A DNA stretch of 44,265 bases from Coemansia sp. RSA 1804 (lineage: Eukaryota; Kickxellomycota; Kickxellomycetes; Kickxellales; Kickxellaceae), in contig JANBTH010000055.1 of the NCBI GenBank assembly GCA_027578815.1, positions 1 through 44,265 on the forward strand, given 5' to 3'. A model generated the notes under the pieces. That model did no database searches. It worked only from the letters and a program-made list of their open reading frames with translations, and was not told the DNA's origin. Position numbers and translations under genes: made by a program. Every line of letters begins with the position of its first letter. The first letter of the stretch is position 1. Positions 31,573 through 42,437 of this stretch are shown piece after piece.

Positions 31573-33828
31573 ATGAAGGATACGACAACAACAACAACAT
31601 CAAAAGCAGCAACCATGGACAAGACAACAGCAATAATCGACCACCGGATACCGCCGTCGGCAGCAGCAGCAGGAGGAGGAGGAAAGTACGCGGTGGATGC
31701 AGCAATGTTCGACATGCTTGTCGAGAAGGCAAGCACCATCACGGTGACGACTAATAACGAGGAAGACAATGGTAACGGTGGCGGACGGACACTGTGGCAG
31801 ATGTATCTGGAGCAGACGGATGCGGACATCGAGTATCTAGCAACGCAGCTGGCGCAGCGTCTGGATGCCGAGGGCGGCGAGACTGTGCTGGAGATCGGCG
31901 GTGGCGATGATAGCAACAGCAACAACAGCAACAACAGCAACAACAGCAACGGTGTTGGCGGCGTGTCGCTGGCGGATATGAATGACACCGATGTAGCAGC
32001 GGTGGTGACGGCGGTTGAGCGCGCAGCAAAGCATCCAAGTATTGGTGGATTCGCGCGGCTGCTGGTAGACAGCGGGCGCGCCGACGCAGCCGGGACAAAC
32101 GATGCATCCAATGGCCGCCACGCACGCCAGATCGGCGGCGACAACAGCAAGCAGACACGGCGGCGCGAGACTAGCAGCGACAAACAGGCGCGGCGCATGC
32201 ACATTCTGGTGCGACGTAATCCGACAGGCACCGTGGGAATCGGCGAGGTGCGCGTGGCAGTAGTTGGCAACGTAGACGCCGGTAAGAGCACGATGCTTGG
32301 CGTGCTGACGCAGGGCCGCCTGGACGATGGGCGTGGGCGCGCGCGTGTTGCGCTGTTCCGCCACAAGCACGAGGCCGAGAGCGGACGCACCTCATCGGTT
32401 GGGCTGGAGATTCTGGGCTTCGATCGGGAGACTGGCGCGCCGGTACGCACGGGCGATGTGCGCCGACTGCAGACAGGCAGCGCACAGACCTCGCGCAAGG
32501 CGGGAGCCGATTGGCAGGCGGTGTGTGCACGTGCGTCGAAGCTTGTGACGTTTCTGGATCTGGCGGGCCACGAGAAGTATCTGAAGACGACGGTGTTTGG
32601 CATGGCCAGCGGGGCGCCCGACTACGTGATGCTGATGGTTGGCGCCAACGCCGGACTGAGCGGCATGGCGCGTGAGCATCTCGGATTGGCGCTGGCGCTG
32701 GGTGTGCCGGTCATGGTCGTTGTGACAAAGATCGACATGTGTCCGCCGGAAGTGCTGGATACGACGCTGAAGCAGCTGACGCGTGTGCTGCGCAGCTCTG
32801 GCTGCCGAAAGGTGCCGGTTGCGGTGGGCGACATGGCGACTGTTGTGCTGGCGGCGGCGCGCTTTGTCAGCCAGCGCGTGTGCCCTGTGTTTCAGGTAAG
32901 CAACGTCACCGGCGAAGGCATTGACAACCTGCTTGCGTTCCTGAACATCCTGGCACCAGCGCAGATACGGCAGCGGCAGAGCAGCAACAGCAACGATAAT
33001 AGCGCCAGCAATGATAGTGCTAGTGTTCCGCTCCGATACACGGTTAACGAGATCTTCAGCGTGCCGCATGCCGGCACCGTCGTGTCTGGCGTGTTGGCAG
33101 CCGGCGAGGTGCGCGTAGGCGACAGCGTGTGGCTAGGCCCGGATTTCCGCGGCATCTTTGTGCCAACCACCATCAAGGGCATCCACCGCAAGCGCGTCGA
33201 GGTGCAGTCGGCGGTTGCCGGGCAAAGCGTGTCGCTGGCGCTGCGCAAGATCAGCCGCCAGCAGGTGCGCAACGGCATGGTTGTAGCCGCCAGAATCGAC
33301 CGCTCGGCTGTTCCGCCGCTGCCAATTGCGCCGCCGGTTGCATCGCGCTGCTTTGAGGCCGAGGTTGTAGTTCTGTACCACTCGACGACTATCACGCCGC
33401 GCTACCAGGCAATGGTGCACTGTGGCTGCGTACGCCAGACAGCGCGTGTGTTGACCATAGAGCGTGTTGAGACTGCTACCACGCACTCTATTCGCGGCGT
33501 CACCGTCGAGGTACGCAGCAGCGGCGCCCACGCTGAAGCAGATTCTGCGGCTGATACTTCTGCTGTTGCTAATGGCCACACACTGCTGCGTACCGGCGAT
33601 CGTGCGCGTGTTCTTTTCCAGTTTGTGCGGCATCCCGAGTGTCTGGATGTTGGCTCGCGTCTGATCTTCCGCGAAGGCCGCACCAAGGGCGTTGGCAAGA
33701 TTACTCGCATTCTGTCTAGCGACGAGGAGAAGGAGCTGCTGGAGCAGCAGACTGCAAAGAAATCCCATGCGGATCCAGCTCCAGCTACAGCTCCAGCTCC
33801 GGCCTCAGGTGCCAAGCATAATAACTAA
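31573..33828 (+). CDS. GTPBP1/GTPBP2-like translational GTPase
   Basis: A 751-residue GTPase related to EF1A; animal GTPBP1/2 act in ribosome rescue and mRNA turnover. After a low-complexity N-terminus (Thr, Gly and Ser-Asn runs, NNSNNSNNSN near 115-126), the G domain begins with EVRVAVVGNVDAGKSTMLGV (P-loop 232-240). G3 is DLAGHEKY (329-336) and G4 is TKID (385-388). The segment between G1 and G3, with FRHKHEAESGRTSSVG, is the family-specific switch region. EF-Tu-like barrel domains follow (YTVNEIFSVPHAGTVVSGVL onward). The first ATG is at 31573; the in-frame ATG at 31615 has a stronger context (ACCATGG) and may be used instead. An Ala/Pro repeat ends the protein. Convergent with the monooxygenase gene, 77 bases away. 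Confidence 0.92.
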   Translation: MKDTTTTTTSKAATMDKTTAIIDHRIPPSAAAAGGGGKYAVDAAMFDMLVEKASTITVTTNNEEDNGNGGGRTLWQMYLEQTDADIEYLATQLAQRLDAEGGETVLEIGGGDDSNSNNSNNSNNSNGVGGVSLADMNDTDVAAVVTAVERAAKHPSIGGFARLLVDSGRADAAGTNDASNGRHARQIGGDNSKQTRRRETSSDKQARRMHILVRRNPTGTVGIGEVRVAVVGNVDAGKSTMLGVLTQGRLDDGRGRARVALFRHKHEAESGRTSSVGLEILGFDRETGAPVRTGDVRRLQTGSAQTSRKAGADWQAVCARASKLVTFLDLAGHEKYLKTTVFGMASGAPDYVMLMVGANAGLSGMAREHLGLALALGVPVMVVVTKIDMCPPEVLDTTLKQLTRVLRSSGCRKVPVAVGDMATVVLAAARFVSQRVCPVFQVSNVTGEGIDNLLAFLNILAPAQIRQRQSSNSNDNSASNDSASVPLRYTVNEIFSVPHAGTVVSGVLAAGEVRVGDSVWLGPDFRGIFVPTTIKGIHRKRVEVQSAVAGQSVSLALRKISRQQVRNGMVVAARIDRSAVPPLPIAPPVASRCFEAEVVVLYHSTTITPRYQAMVHCGCVRQTARVLTIERVETATTHSIRGVTVEVRSSGAHAEADSAADTSAVANGHTLLRTGDRARVLFQFVRHPECLDVGSRLIFREGRTKGVGKITRILSSDEEKELLEQQTAKKSHADPAPATAPAPASGAKHNN

Positions 33829-33905
33829 GATCCAGTAAATCTACTAGAGCCATCATTTTTTTTATTTCTGTATTGCTTGTTCTTTCTATAGTTTACCAAT
33901 TCCAT

Positions 33906-34325
33906 TCAGTACCCTAGAAGCCTCATCCGGAGCTCAAATGTGTGCTTCCGTCGCTGTGCCCATTCTTCCGACACATAGCCCAAGCGAGACGGAGGACGAA
34001 TAGGGCCTTCCATTATCATGTCAACGAGATTGTTCTGGTAATCGATCTGCCGCATCCCCATCTCGTACAGCTGGCTGGATGACTCCTTAGCCTTCAGCAC
34101 AGTGTTGTCCCACTCGCGCTGCATCTCCTCACACGTCGGCAGCTCCACTGCTCCGCGCAGCACTCTCGCCAAGAATGCCGCCTGGTACTCGAATAACGGG
34201 AACGGTACCACCTTGGACGGAACTCCGAATATCGCTAGCGTCGGGTTCTGCGTGTACAGCAGGAACTTGTACAAATCTCTGACACTACGTCCGTCGGCTA
34301 ACAAGTTTGCCAATTGCGTGTTGTT

Positions 34326-34358
<33 letters not shown>

Positions 34359-35303
34359 CTGGAGAAACGGATACACCGGGAGGTACCCTGTTGCGTAGAT
34401 GATGTGGTCGGGCAACGCGATACTCGATCCATCGACAAAATGCACAGCCTCCTCATCGACTGATCTGATCTGCGGATGTCTGCGTGGCGGGTTGTCCTTG
34501 TTCACACCGGCCCCCAGAACCGGCTCCAGCTTGTCGTGCACGCTGCTGTTGCGCACAGACAGATGCACCTGCCGCGCAGTGTAGCTCAGCTGCCGCGATA
34601 TGTCCGAGCCCGACGATGCGCCGCCAACAACAAGCACCGTTTGGTCAGAGTAGTCGGTTGCGCGACGGTACTCCTTTGCATGCACCACAGCGCCGGGCCT
34701 CCTCTCTGCCAACTCGTGCAGGCCAGGCACCTGCGGGATATACGGGTGGCTGACCCGCCCTGTGCACACCGCCAGTGCATCGAACCGAAGCGTTTCCAAA
34801 CAGTCACTATTATCTGCCAGTCTCCGCACAGTGCAGACCCACTCGCCGCCCGCCCATTCAGCGCTCTCGACCTCGCTGTTAAGCTGCACTAATCCGTGCA
34901 ATCCGTGTTCTGGGCAATCGTAGTATCTATGCACATACAGCTGCACTTGCTGGCGGTCGGGAAAGTCCGGCACATCTTCGGGGAATGGGAACCCCGGAAA
35001 CTGCATCACGTCCTTTGGCAGATTAGTATGCAGGTCATCGTATACCGGTGTAGGAAACCCTCCCGTTATCGTGCTACGCTCATCGTACCCTCTGGTGACT
35101 GCATTCTGCGAATTGTCCTGGGGCACATTGTAATGGCACACGGAGCTGTCTGGAGTGTAGTTCCAGATCCCTCCCACGTCGTTGCTTCGTTCCAATACTG
35201 TTACTGTGAACGGGCTGTCTGGCTCGGTGGCTAGTACTCGCGCAACCGCCAGACCTGCGGGGCCGGCTCCAATGACACCTACTCTTTTGGCTGCCACCTT
35301 CAT
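33906..35303 (-). CDS. Flavin-containing monooxygenase (FMO family)
   Basis: A 465-residue NADPH- and FAD-dependent oxygenase; fungal members oxidise thiols or soft nucleophiles and are often ER-associated. The FAD fold starts at once: VGVIGAGPAGLAVARVL (8-24) then VLERSNDVGGIWNY. The NADPH fold is VLVVGGASSGSDISRQL (223-239), preceded by an FMO-signature-like VVHAKEYR. An LPDHIIYATGY motif follows, typical of this family. I chose the ATG at 35303 because it begins just before the Rossmann strand; the open frame extends to 35393 but the extra 30 residues look like translated 5' UTR. An insertion of 13 asparagines (about 34318-34356) sits in the C-terminal half. The substrate is unknown. Confidence 0.93.
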
Positions 35304-35723
35304 TTTGGACAAAGAAGAAAATAAATATAAACTAAAGTGTATTATTAAAGCAAAAGAAGGAAAAGGGCGGAAAAACAAAGGGCGATAAGACAAGGATAGG
35401 TGAAGTGTAAAGTGATGCTTGATTACACACAGATATCAGCATGTGAATAAAACGCATGCCTGCTTGTCGGTGACGTCTGTTTCCTTTTGTGAAACAACAA
35501 CAACAACACCAACACTATTTTTTATCTTTCTTTTTTAAAAGTGTTTTATTATATCCAGAGAGATGGAATAAATCATACAATTTCATTAACTTCGTCTATT
35601 CTCGGAACATGTTATCTGCATCATATGGAGTGAGTAATAAATGTAATTGCTTGTCCTTGTTCAATTAACAATATAATAATTTAAAAATATAATCATCTTT
35701 CCTCCCCAAAAAGGAGAAACTGT
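35304..35723. other. Upstream region of the monooxygenase gene
   Basis: A 420-base AT-rich spacer between the monooxygenase start and the 3' end of the small Zn2Cys6 gene. It contains a TGACGTC site at 35471-35477, about 170 bases upstream of the monooxygenase start, and a CAA run near 35494-35510. No coding sequence is seen. Confidence 0.5.
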
Positions 35724-36290
35724 CTAGTTTTGTATGCTCTGCTGGCGACTGTTGCTGGCGTTGTATTTTGTATCGAACCTGGCTGCCGATATCGGAATAG
35801 ACCGTGAATGGAAAACGCCAATTCTAGACGAAGAAAGCAAAGACGAATGCTTTGGACTACCACCTATATTTATATTCTCATGTCTGTAGGGGTGGTGGTA
35901 TTGGTGTAATGTGTTGTTGTTGTTGCTGTTTCTGCTCGTCAGCGCAACATCCGAGAGTATTCCAAGTGGCGATTCCTCCCTGTCGCTTTTATCCACCACA
36001 GGGCGAGAGGCAACAATTGGGGGTAGAGATGACCACGACGATTCTTCTGCTGCTGCTGTTGTTGCTGTTGCTGTTATTGCATCGTTTTCCTTATTTTTGT
36101 TGCGCTTCTTGTAAGGCCCTCGCTTGATTCCCCGCTGCCTTGGCTTCCGTTTCGAGTCAACACACGAGTCGCCCAATCCATACCGAGCACAGCGCTGGCA
36201 CGGGCGTGCATCATCGCACTTTTTGCAGGATCTCTGGCAGTTGACGCAGGCGTTCTTTACCTGGATCCGCTTTGATTTAAAACCATCCAT
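35724..36290 (-). CDS. Small Zn2Cys6 DNA-binding protein
   Basis: A 188-residue protein with a Zn2Cys6 cluster at its N-terminus: cysteines 15, 18, 25, 31, 34 and 43, with the core CVNCQRSCKKCDDARPCQRC. The spacing C-x2-C-x6-C-x5-C-x2-C-x8-C and the following basic RKPRQRGIKRGPYKKR define a subtype also seen in other fungi and related to the Ert1/AcuK style of cluster (CDDxRPCQRC). The rest is Ser/Asn-rich without a fungal-specific regulatory domain, so it may be a minimal DNA-binding factor. I set the start at 36290 (MDGFKSKRIQVKNAC) instead of the ATG at 36320, because the upstream ten residues overlap a TATATA stretch. Targets are unknown. Confidence 0.85.
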   Translation of the reverse strand: MDGFKSKRIQVKNACVNCQRSCKKCDDARPCQRCARYGLGDSCVDSKRKPRQRGIKRGPYKKRNKNKENDAITATATTAAAEESSWSSLPPIVASRPVVDKSDREESPLGILSDVALTSRNSNNNNTLHQYHHPYRHENINIGGSPKHSSLLSSSRIGVFHSRSIPISAARFDTKYNASNSRQQSIQN

Positions 36291-36568
36291 CGTCCACGTA
36301 TATATAGTGTAATAAAGCAAAAAAGGGTAGTTTCTGAAACAATAAACGGTATTATAACTATTTTATATTTTATATTTTATATTTTGTAAAGGTCAAAGTA
36401 CAACAAAAAGAAAAAGAAAATATGGAAAAAGCGAATCTTTTCGATTCTACTCGTATTATTAGCTTCTATTTTTCACTCGGCGCCCAAAGTTACTGGTTAC
36501 ATCCAATACAGCCAATTAGAAAAGGCGAGAATGGGAATTGCTACACATACAAATAAAAATATAGTGTA

Positions 36569-38210
36569 CTAAAATTGTCGATCACAGTGGATGATGCTCT
36601 GAATAACGAGCTCTGGTTCGACAACCACCGCTCCGTGTCTCTCCCACAGCTTGCGCGTGGTCTGAACATCCGCTGTGGCAACAACAAGTCTACTATTTTC
36701 TGGAATATTGAGCTCCGCTTTCCGTGCAGCCAGTAGCACTTGCATGTCGTTCTGGCTGCAATTGGGATCCAAAAAAGAAGAAGTCTTGGTGGCGCCGATT
36801 CCATCTGGCGGTGCCTGCTGCTTGTCGGTGTTACTACTGTAGTAGTCTGTGGCCGATCCTGCGGGGCTTCTTCTGTCCACACGCCTGCGTTTGCCAACAG
36901 ATGAGGACGACTGCAACGACTGTTGTCTTCCTTCAGCATTGCTCCGCAGCACAGGCGTAGTTGGTCCATTTGGTGGCGGGGCAAAGATCATGGATGGCTC
37001 GCTTTTAATCTTCTTCTGCTGGCGCTTTCTCGTGCTAGTGCTGCTGCGTTTTGGCGCTGTTCCCGCTGGACAGTCCTTTTCAGCACTCCAGTCCTCGTCG
37101 TCATCGTCATCCGGCTCGCTGCTGCTAACAAACAGCCCGTCAAGGATATCTCCGTCTGTGTTGATATCGATAGAAATGGGCTTCCACCCGTCGGCCTTCA
37201 CCTGTTGCTGCTGCTGCTGATGATTGTTGTTGCTGATAATGTCGCTGGCGTAGAGAAGATGCTCATGGCTCGTATCAGTCAATTGCCGACTGCCGCTAGT
37301 GGTACTCACATGCAGCACCCAGTGAATCGACGACTCGCCTTCTTCTATCAACCTCTGCTCGCGCCCTCCAAAGTCATTCAACACATGGCCGCCGGCCGCA
37401 CGCACCATCACCGCCAGACACACGGGATCCGGCCGCACAACATTGTCAGCAATAAGCACGCAGCAAAGCGAAAGCAGCGGCGCCGATCGACTGACACCAT
37501 TTACAGGAACTCCTGCAGCTCCACCGCGTGCCCGATCCAAGGTCTCTTTCAAAGTCATTTGCCACTCGCGCTCTGTGGCACTATCTGACACGAGATGTGA
37601 GTTGTTATATTCTTCAGACACCTCAGCCATGCCGCCACCACTTGCATTTGTAACCTCCTTATCCAACTGATACGCCCAGCTGTCGGCTACAACAGGAATG
37701 CCACGCGCCATTGCGCAAAGAACCTTGAGAGTGCGACCAAGTCTGCCATGCCGAATGCAGATATCTGCAGTCAACGGGTTTTCTGTCACTTGCAGTCCGT
37801 GCGTTTCTATTGTTTGGGCCACCCTGTCGCGGTTCTCGCCGGCAAATCCCGATAATGTGACAAGCTGGATCTTTACATTTGCGCTGTTTCTGACGCTATT
37901 TCCGTTGCTGACGCTATTTCCGTTGCTGACATTGTTGCTGCTGCTACAAATACTACTGCTGCTGCTGCTGCTGTTTCCGCTATGCTTGGCGGATACTGGC
38001 CTTTGCTTATTAGCAATCCGCTTTGACGTCAGCAATGAAGACGATGCCAGGCTGCCGTTGGTAGCAGAGCTGCGTCTTGACGAAAGACCCGCCCTGCCAG
38101 AGCCCTTGTTTCCAGGCAGTTTACGCAGCGATTCGCGTAATGACTTTTCAGCACCATTGCCACTGCCTGCTCTCCGGCCCCTTCCACGGCGCACACTGCG
38201 CAACGGTTGT

Positions 38211-38241
<31 letters not shown>

Positions 38242-40267
38242 TTGAGGGCAAGTCCTTTAAACTAGTACTGCTTGTGTTGGTGGTAGTGATGGTGGTAACG
38301 TTGCCATTGCTCCCTTGCTCGTTGATAATAGATGTTGGTGGTGTGCTTGCCGGTGGCGATGAAAGCGGATCAATATCAGGATCAAACAAATCATGGGCCA
38401 ATTTATCTGATGATGACCCAGGAGTGACAGCCACTCTTGTCTTTGCTGCAGATCCAACTGTATGACTATTGCTTCCATTCGACCTGGTAGCTGGTGGATG
38501 TTGTTTGATGACTACAGCCGTGGTTGTGTCTGCGGAACGCGATGCTAACAGTGTGCTTGGCTGTGGAAGCAGAGGCGACGATGGCGACACGCATGTGTCT
38601 TGGGTCTCGGTGTTACCGATCGACGCTGCCTTTGCTCGTCTTCTGGTAGCTGTCTGGGCCAACGGCGATTCCAGCAGATCCGGCCACGCCTGGCGCTGCT
38701 GATTATGTGGGATTACCGACTGGGCGGGTGTCTGTGGGCTATTATATCCGCCTCGTCGTAATCGTCCGGCGCTCTGTGTCAATAGCGGAATAGGCATCAG
38801 AGCCTCATCGGGAAACTCGTCTCGCGGAAACAGTCCGCCTGCAGTAACCGCGGTTGCAGTTACAGATACAGCAGAGTTGTTTCCTCGTGCGCTGAGATTC
38901 AATGGAGGCGGCAGCGGCATCCGGCGTGTTGAGTATACTGGGGTTGCACTCAGCGAGTGACGTGCACTGGAATTCAAGGCTAAAGGTGTCTGGCGGGTGT
39001 ACTTTCGTCGTAGCAGAGTTCCTGCCAATGGTGTGGTGGCTGTGGTTGGCGTTGTCAGCGTCGATGGCATTGCAGCGGCTGCCTCGGGCTCTGCACTATG
39101 CGCTTTGATATTCTTTCTAGTAATGGTAGTGGTGATGGTGGTGGTGGTAGTGGTGTCGATTGGAGAAAGAAAGGCTTGTGAGAAATCGCTGGTTCCGCCC
39201 ATACTGCTCGAGCACTCGTTAGTGTCTGGCTGGGTGGGAGGAGTCATCTGCGTGATGCTTCCAGCAATGGCCTCGAGCCCTTGCGGATCATACGGATAGC
39301 GCGGAATCACATTACAAGTACCAGAAACACGGTCCTGGCTAGCTCCTCCATTGCTGCTGCCTTCGCCCACGTTGCACCATCGCGCAAGCGCATCGCCCAT
39401 GAGAATGACACGACTGGGGGCGTACACGAATTTTGCTGGCTGCGGCAAATACACAACCTCCTCTTTCTCCGCTCCCAGCTGTAAAATCCCAGAGTTGGAC
39501 TTTGCCTTTGCTGCCAATAGAGGAGAAGATGGCGGCAGCCGTCTTGGCGACACTGGCTGCGTGCTTGTTGATAGCGCAGGCGACAGATCCAGCGGATCCG
39601 TTGGCGGATCGTCAAACAGCGCCGATGGACTGTTGCTGCTGTTGCTTAGTAACGGGCTATCCTCGAGATTTCCAGTCTGGTGAGCCAGTATATCGTCATC
39701 CATCGCCTGCAGTTTACCACCAGTGTTGTTACATCGCCATGGCGGCAGCGGTGAGCTTGACGCATACCCAGATTCGTTGATATGGTACCAAAAGGCAGTC
39801 TGCCCAAACCACACAAGCTTTCCGTCGGTCAGCGCATACCCGATTCCCTTGCGCAGCCGTGTGCGTCTGTGGCCCATATACACTCCAGAGTTGGATCCGT
39901 AATCGTATAGCACATGCAGTCCGTCTGTTATCTCAACCGCAGCATCGAGATCCGCCTGGTGCTGCAGCTCACCAAGCGGTAAGCCCAGCTCACGCATCTC
40001 ACAGCCATCCCCTTGCTCCTGCGTTGCGTGCAGCGGCCGAATAACGGTTCTGCCTGTGTGTAGCGAATATCCGCCATCGTCAGTCTCAAAGCTGCCGAAT
40101 GGAAACAGAGTTGCTGCCGAGCGTTCTGCAAGTAGCTGCTGCCGCACAAACAGCTTGTCCGCAGCAATTGGGCTGCTGCTGGGAAGAATGCCAGGCAGCG
40201 GCGACGATGACCCGTATGGCTCTGTACCCACCGACGACGGCACCGGCGATAGCGACACAGAGCGCAT
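36569..40267 (-). CDS. MDC1/Mdb1-like FHA and BRCT domain protein
   Basis: A 1232-residue likely DNA-damage mediator. Near the N-terminus (about 68-165) is an FHA-like region: HTGRTVIRPL, then LYDYGSNSGVYMGHRR and GYALTDGKLVWFG. The C-terminal third carries BRCT sequence: VKIQLVTLSGFAGENRDRVA to VVADSWAYQL (about 797-868), then a second repeat starting LLSLCCVLIADNVVRPDPVC (about 930). That repeat seems interrupted by about 190 disordered residues (polyGln, acidic SSSEPDDDDDED, basic KRRRVDRR) before closing with GAVVVEPELVIQSIIHCDRQ at the C-terminus. FHA plus C-terminal tandem BRCT is the layout of MDC1 and S. pombe Mdb1, which bind phosphorylated H2A(X). The middle is disordered and Ser/Thr-rich. 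I start at 40267; the frame is open to 40600, but that sequence looks like translated UTR. Confidence 0.78.
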
Positions 40268-40609
40268 TCCAATCGAGATGCACACTCGCAACCAGCAAAT
40301 TCGAGCAAGAGAAATGGCAGAGAATGCGATAGCAATATATGGATTTGTAGTCGGCAAATTAAAAGAAGCAAAAAAAAGCAAATGCAAAGATATAAATACA
40401 AACAAGGGCGGAGAGAAAAAAACAAAGAAAAGAATGCTTGCATGCATACAGCATTTACAAACAAACAAGCTTTTTTTTAGCAAACCAGGAAATGCATAAG
40501 CATGTCGGCATTTGCATGTTTGTCCAGATTTCAGTTCAGGCTTTATTCTTTTGATCAGCAGAAAATAGGAAAAAATAGTAAAGGAAATCAACGAGACCAT
40601 AAAAGATCA
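40268..40609. other. Spacer upstream of the MDC1-like gene
   Basis: A 342-base AT-rich spacer between two tandem minus-strand genes, presumably promoter and 5' UTR of the MDC1-like gene and the 3' UTR of the peptidase gene. No further feature is seen. Confidence 0.5.
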
Positions 40610-41950
40610 TCAGTTCTTTTTTGACTTTGGCCTGCCACGCTGCTTGGCCTTGGCCTTGGATCTAGTTTCGGCAGCCGTTGTCTGGCTCTCTGACAGAAGC
40701 GGATCAACTGTCTCGTCAAGCACATGCTCCGCCGCAACATTCTCCTGCTCATCGTCGGCCAGCTCGCCAGCACTCGCCGGAGTGGCAGCCGTTTGGTGGC
40801 GAAGATTGTAGCGGTGCACTGCTGGCTTCTCAGCCTTTGAGTCATCGTCACTCTTGCCGCTCTTCTCCTTCTTGTCAGACTCCTCGCTGTAGCCAAACAC
40901 CGCGCCCAGCTCTCCGCGCACAAGTGCCATCCCAATCACCGACAGAATACACGCTGGCGACAGATACAAAAGTGCTGGCTGTGCTGCCTTGAATGTGTGC
41001 ATCACAACAATCGTTGTAGTCAGTCCAAACACATACGCTGCGAGACATGCGCAGAAATACGGCTTTGGAAATCCAAACCCGCGATGGCGGCCCTTGAGCA
41101 CGGCTGGCAGGCGCTTGTTCTTCGCATAGCCAATCGAGTCCAGGTAGCGCTGGCGGTCAAAGCGCAAGCACAGCGCTACAAACACGCCGGGAACAATAAT
41201 ATCACCAAGCCCAAGCATCGTGAACTGCAGCTTTCCATCCTCGGGCCACAGCGACTTTGGCGCAACAACCTTGATAGGCGCCTCAAAGTTCTTTGCCACC
41301 GACACCATGACCTCGGTGCCAAACACCCAGAATATGTCGTACACAAACAGACCAGCCAGCATGATCACCCCGCTCTTGAACGAATCCAGACGGATCAGAT
41401 TAATCGCCGAAAGCGACAGCGCAAGTCCAAACGCATTCGACAGCACCCAGTTCTTGCTCCACAAATACAGCCCCGTGATAATCGACGATACAACAGTCAT
41501 TGCAATGTGAAGATAGGTGAAGCGCATTTCAAACAGCGCCTTGGATCGATGCACCAGAGCTATGTGGAACAAAGGCAGCTTAACGCCGGTCAGTGCCTTT
41601 GAGATGCGCACCGATATCTGGGTCATCACCACCACGCCCAGCAGCGCAAAGTACCCGGACAGAAGCAAATTGACCCAGTCCTTATTCAGATACTTGAATA
41701 TCATGTACATTGAGAAGAGCGCTGCCGACCCATACACCGGAAACATGTACGCATCCTCCGTTGTCACTGTCTCGCTCTCCTCGTCTTCATCCTCCGAATC
41801 AGAGTACTCTGGGAATTCGCCGCTGTGTGGGCGTTTCTTTCGATCACTGCTCTTGAGTCGGTCCAGCGTGAAAAACGACCCAAAGTAGATTGGCGCCAGT
41901 GCCATTGAGCCAATTGCCCCGTAGGCAATGTATAGTCCGATGCTCGCCAT
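40610..41950 (-). CDS. Signal peptide peptidase (presenilin-type aspartyl protease)
   Basis: A 446-residue multipass ER membrane protease that cleaves signal-peptide remnants and some tail-anchored proteins. The catalytic motifs are intact: YD at 204-205 in FVYDIFWVFGTEVMV, GLGD at 247-250 in LGLGDIIVPG, and QPALLYL from 324. About nine hydrophobic segments are visible, the first at residues 4-23. An acidic cytosolic loop (EYSDSEDEDEESE, about 48-60) follows segment one. After the last segment a hydrophilic tail of about 90 residues ends in KSKKN, which fits a KxKxx ER-retrieval signal. Length and architecture match HM13/SPP and yeast Ypf1. The start MASIGLYIAYG is directly in the first membrane segment. 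Confidence 0.95.
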   Translation of the reverse strand: MASIGLYIAYGAIGSMALAPIYFGSFFTLDRLKSSDRKKRPHSGEFPEYSDSEDEDEESETVTTEDAYMFPVYGSAALFSMYMIFKYLNKDWVNLLLSGYFALLGVVVMTQISVRISKALTGVKLPLFHIALVHRSKALFEMRFTYLHIAMTVVSSIITGLYLWSKNWVLSNAFGLALSLSAINLIRLDSFKSGVIMLAGLFVYDIFWVFGTEVMVSVAKNFEAPIKVVAPKSLWPEDGKLQFTMLGLGDIIVPGVFVALCLRFDRQRYLDSIGYAKNKRLPAVLKGRHRGFGFPKPYFCACLAAYVFGLTTTIVVMHTFKAAQPALLYLSPACILSVIGMALVRGELGAVFGYSEESDKKEKSGKSDDDSKAEKPAVHRYNLRHQTAATPASAGELADDEQENVAAEHVLDETVDPLLSESQTTAAETRSKAKAKQRGRPKSKKN

Positions 41951-42437
41951 GAGAAAATACCAATAATGCTTTAATGACGAAGAAGAGAAGGAGGAGGAAA
42001 TGATAAATAAATAGAAATATTACGTGTTTGTTGATGCTGAGCTTGAAGAAAGAGGTGGGGGAAGGGAGAAAAAATACAAAAACATAAAATGCAAGAATGG
42101 GAGAGTTTGTTTTCGTGTTTTTACATTCTTTTGCTTTTTTCTTTTGATCATGTGTACTGCGCTGATTGGTCGATTGCCGCTGAGCTGAAAATACGTGAAA
42201 AAAATAACAAACCTGATGGCAGTTATTATTTTCTAACACTTCAAAAACGGGGAGAAAAAAGTATTGTTACAATCGTTAAAATGTACCGACGACGCCTCTG
42301 CTGTCTTTTGCTCTGCCATTTATTTGTGAGAAGGATTTTTAGTTTAAAATGTGAAATATTTTATATTCAAACAAAAAAAAAACCAAGAATGAATTCTCTC
42401 CCCTACTCTCATATCCACTTGCTTACATCTCCGTTCT
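41951..42437. other. Upstream region of the signal peptide peptidase gene
   Basis: About 490 bases of mixed AT-rich sequence with A/T runs, resembling other fungal spacers in the window. It presumably holds the promoter of the peptidase gene. A plus-strand ORF at 42089-42529 has no protein-like features. Confidence 0.5.

Noticed and set aside
35304..35393. N-terminal extension of the monooxygenase frame
   Set aside because: The Rossmann strand starts right after the ATG at 35303. The additional 30 residues come from AT-rich leader.
40268..40600. N-terminal extension of the MDC1-like frame
   Set aside because: The 111 extra residues are hydrophobic/Cys-rich, AT-rich in DNA and unlike the rest of the protein. 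They look like read-through of the 5' UTR.
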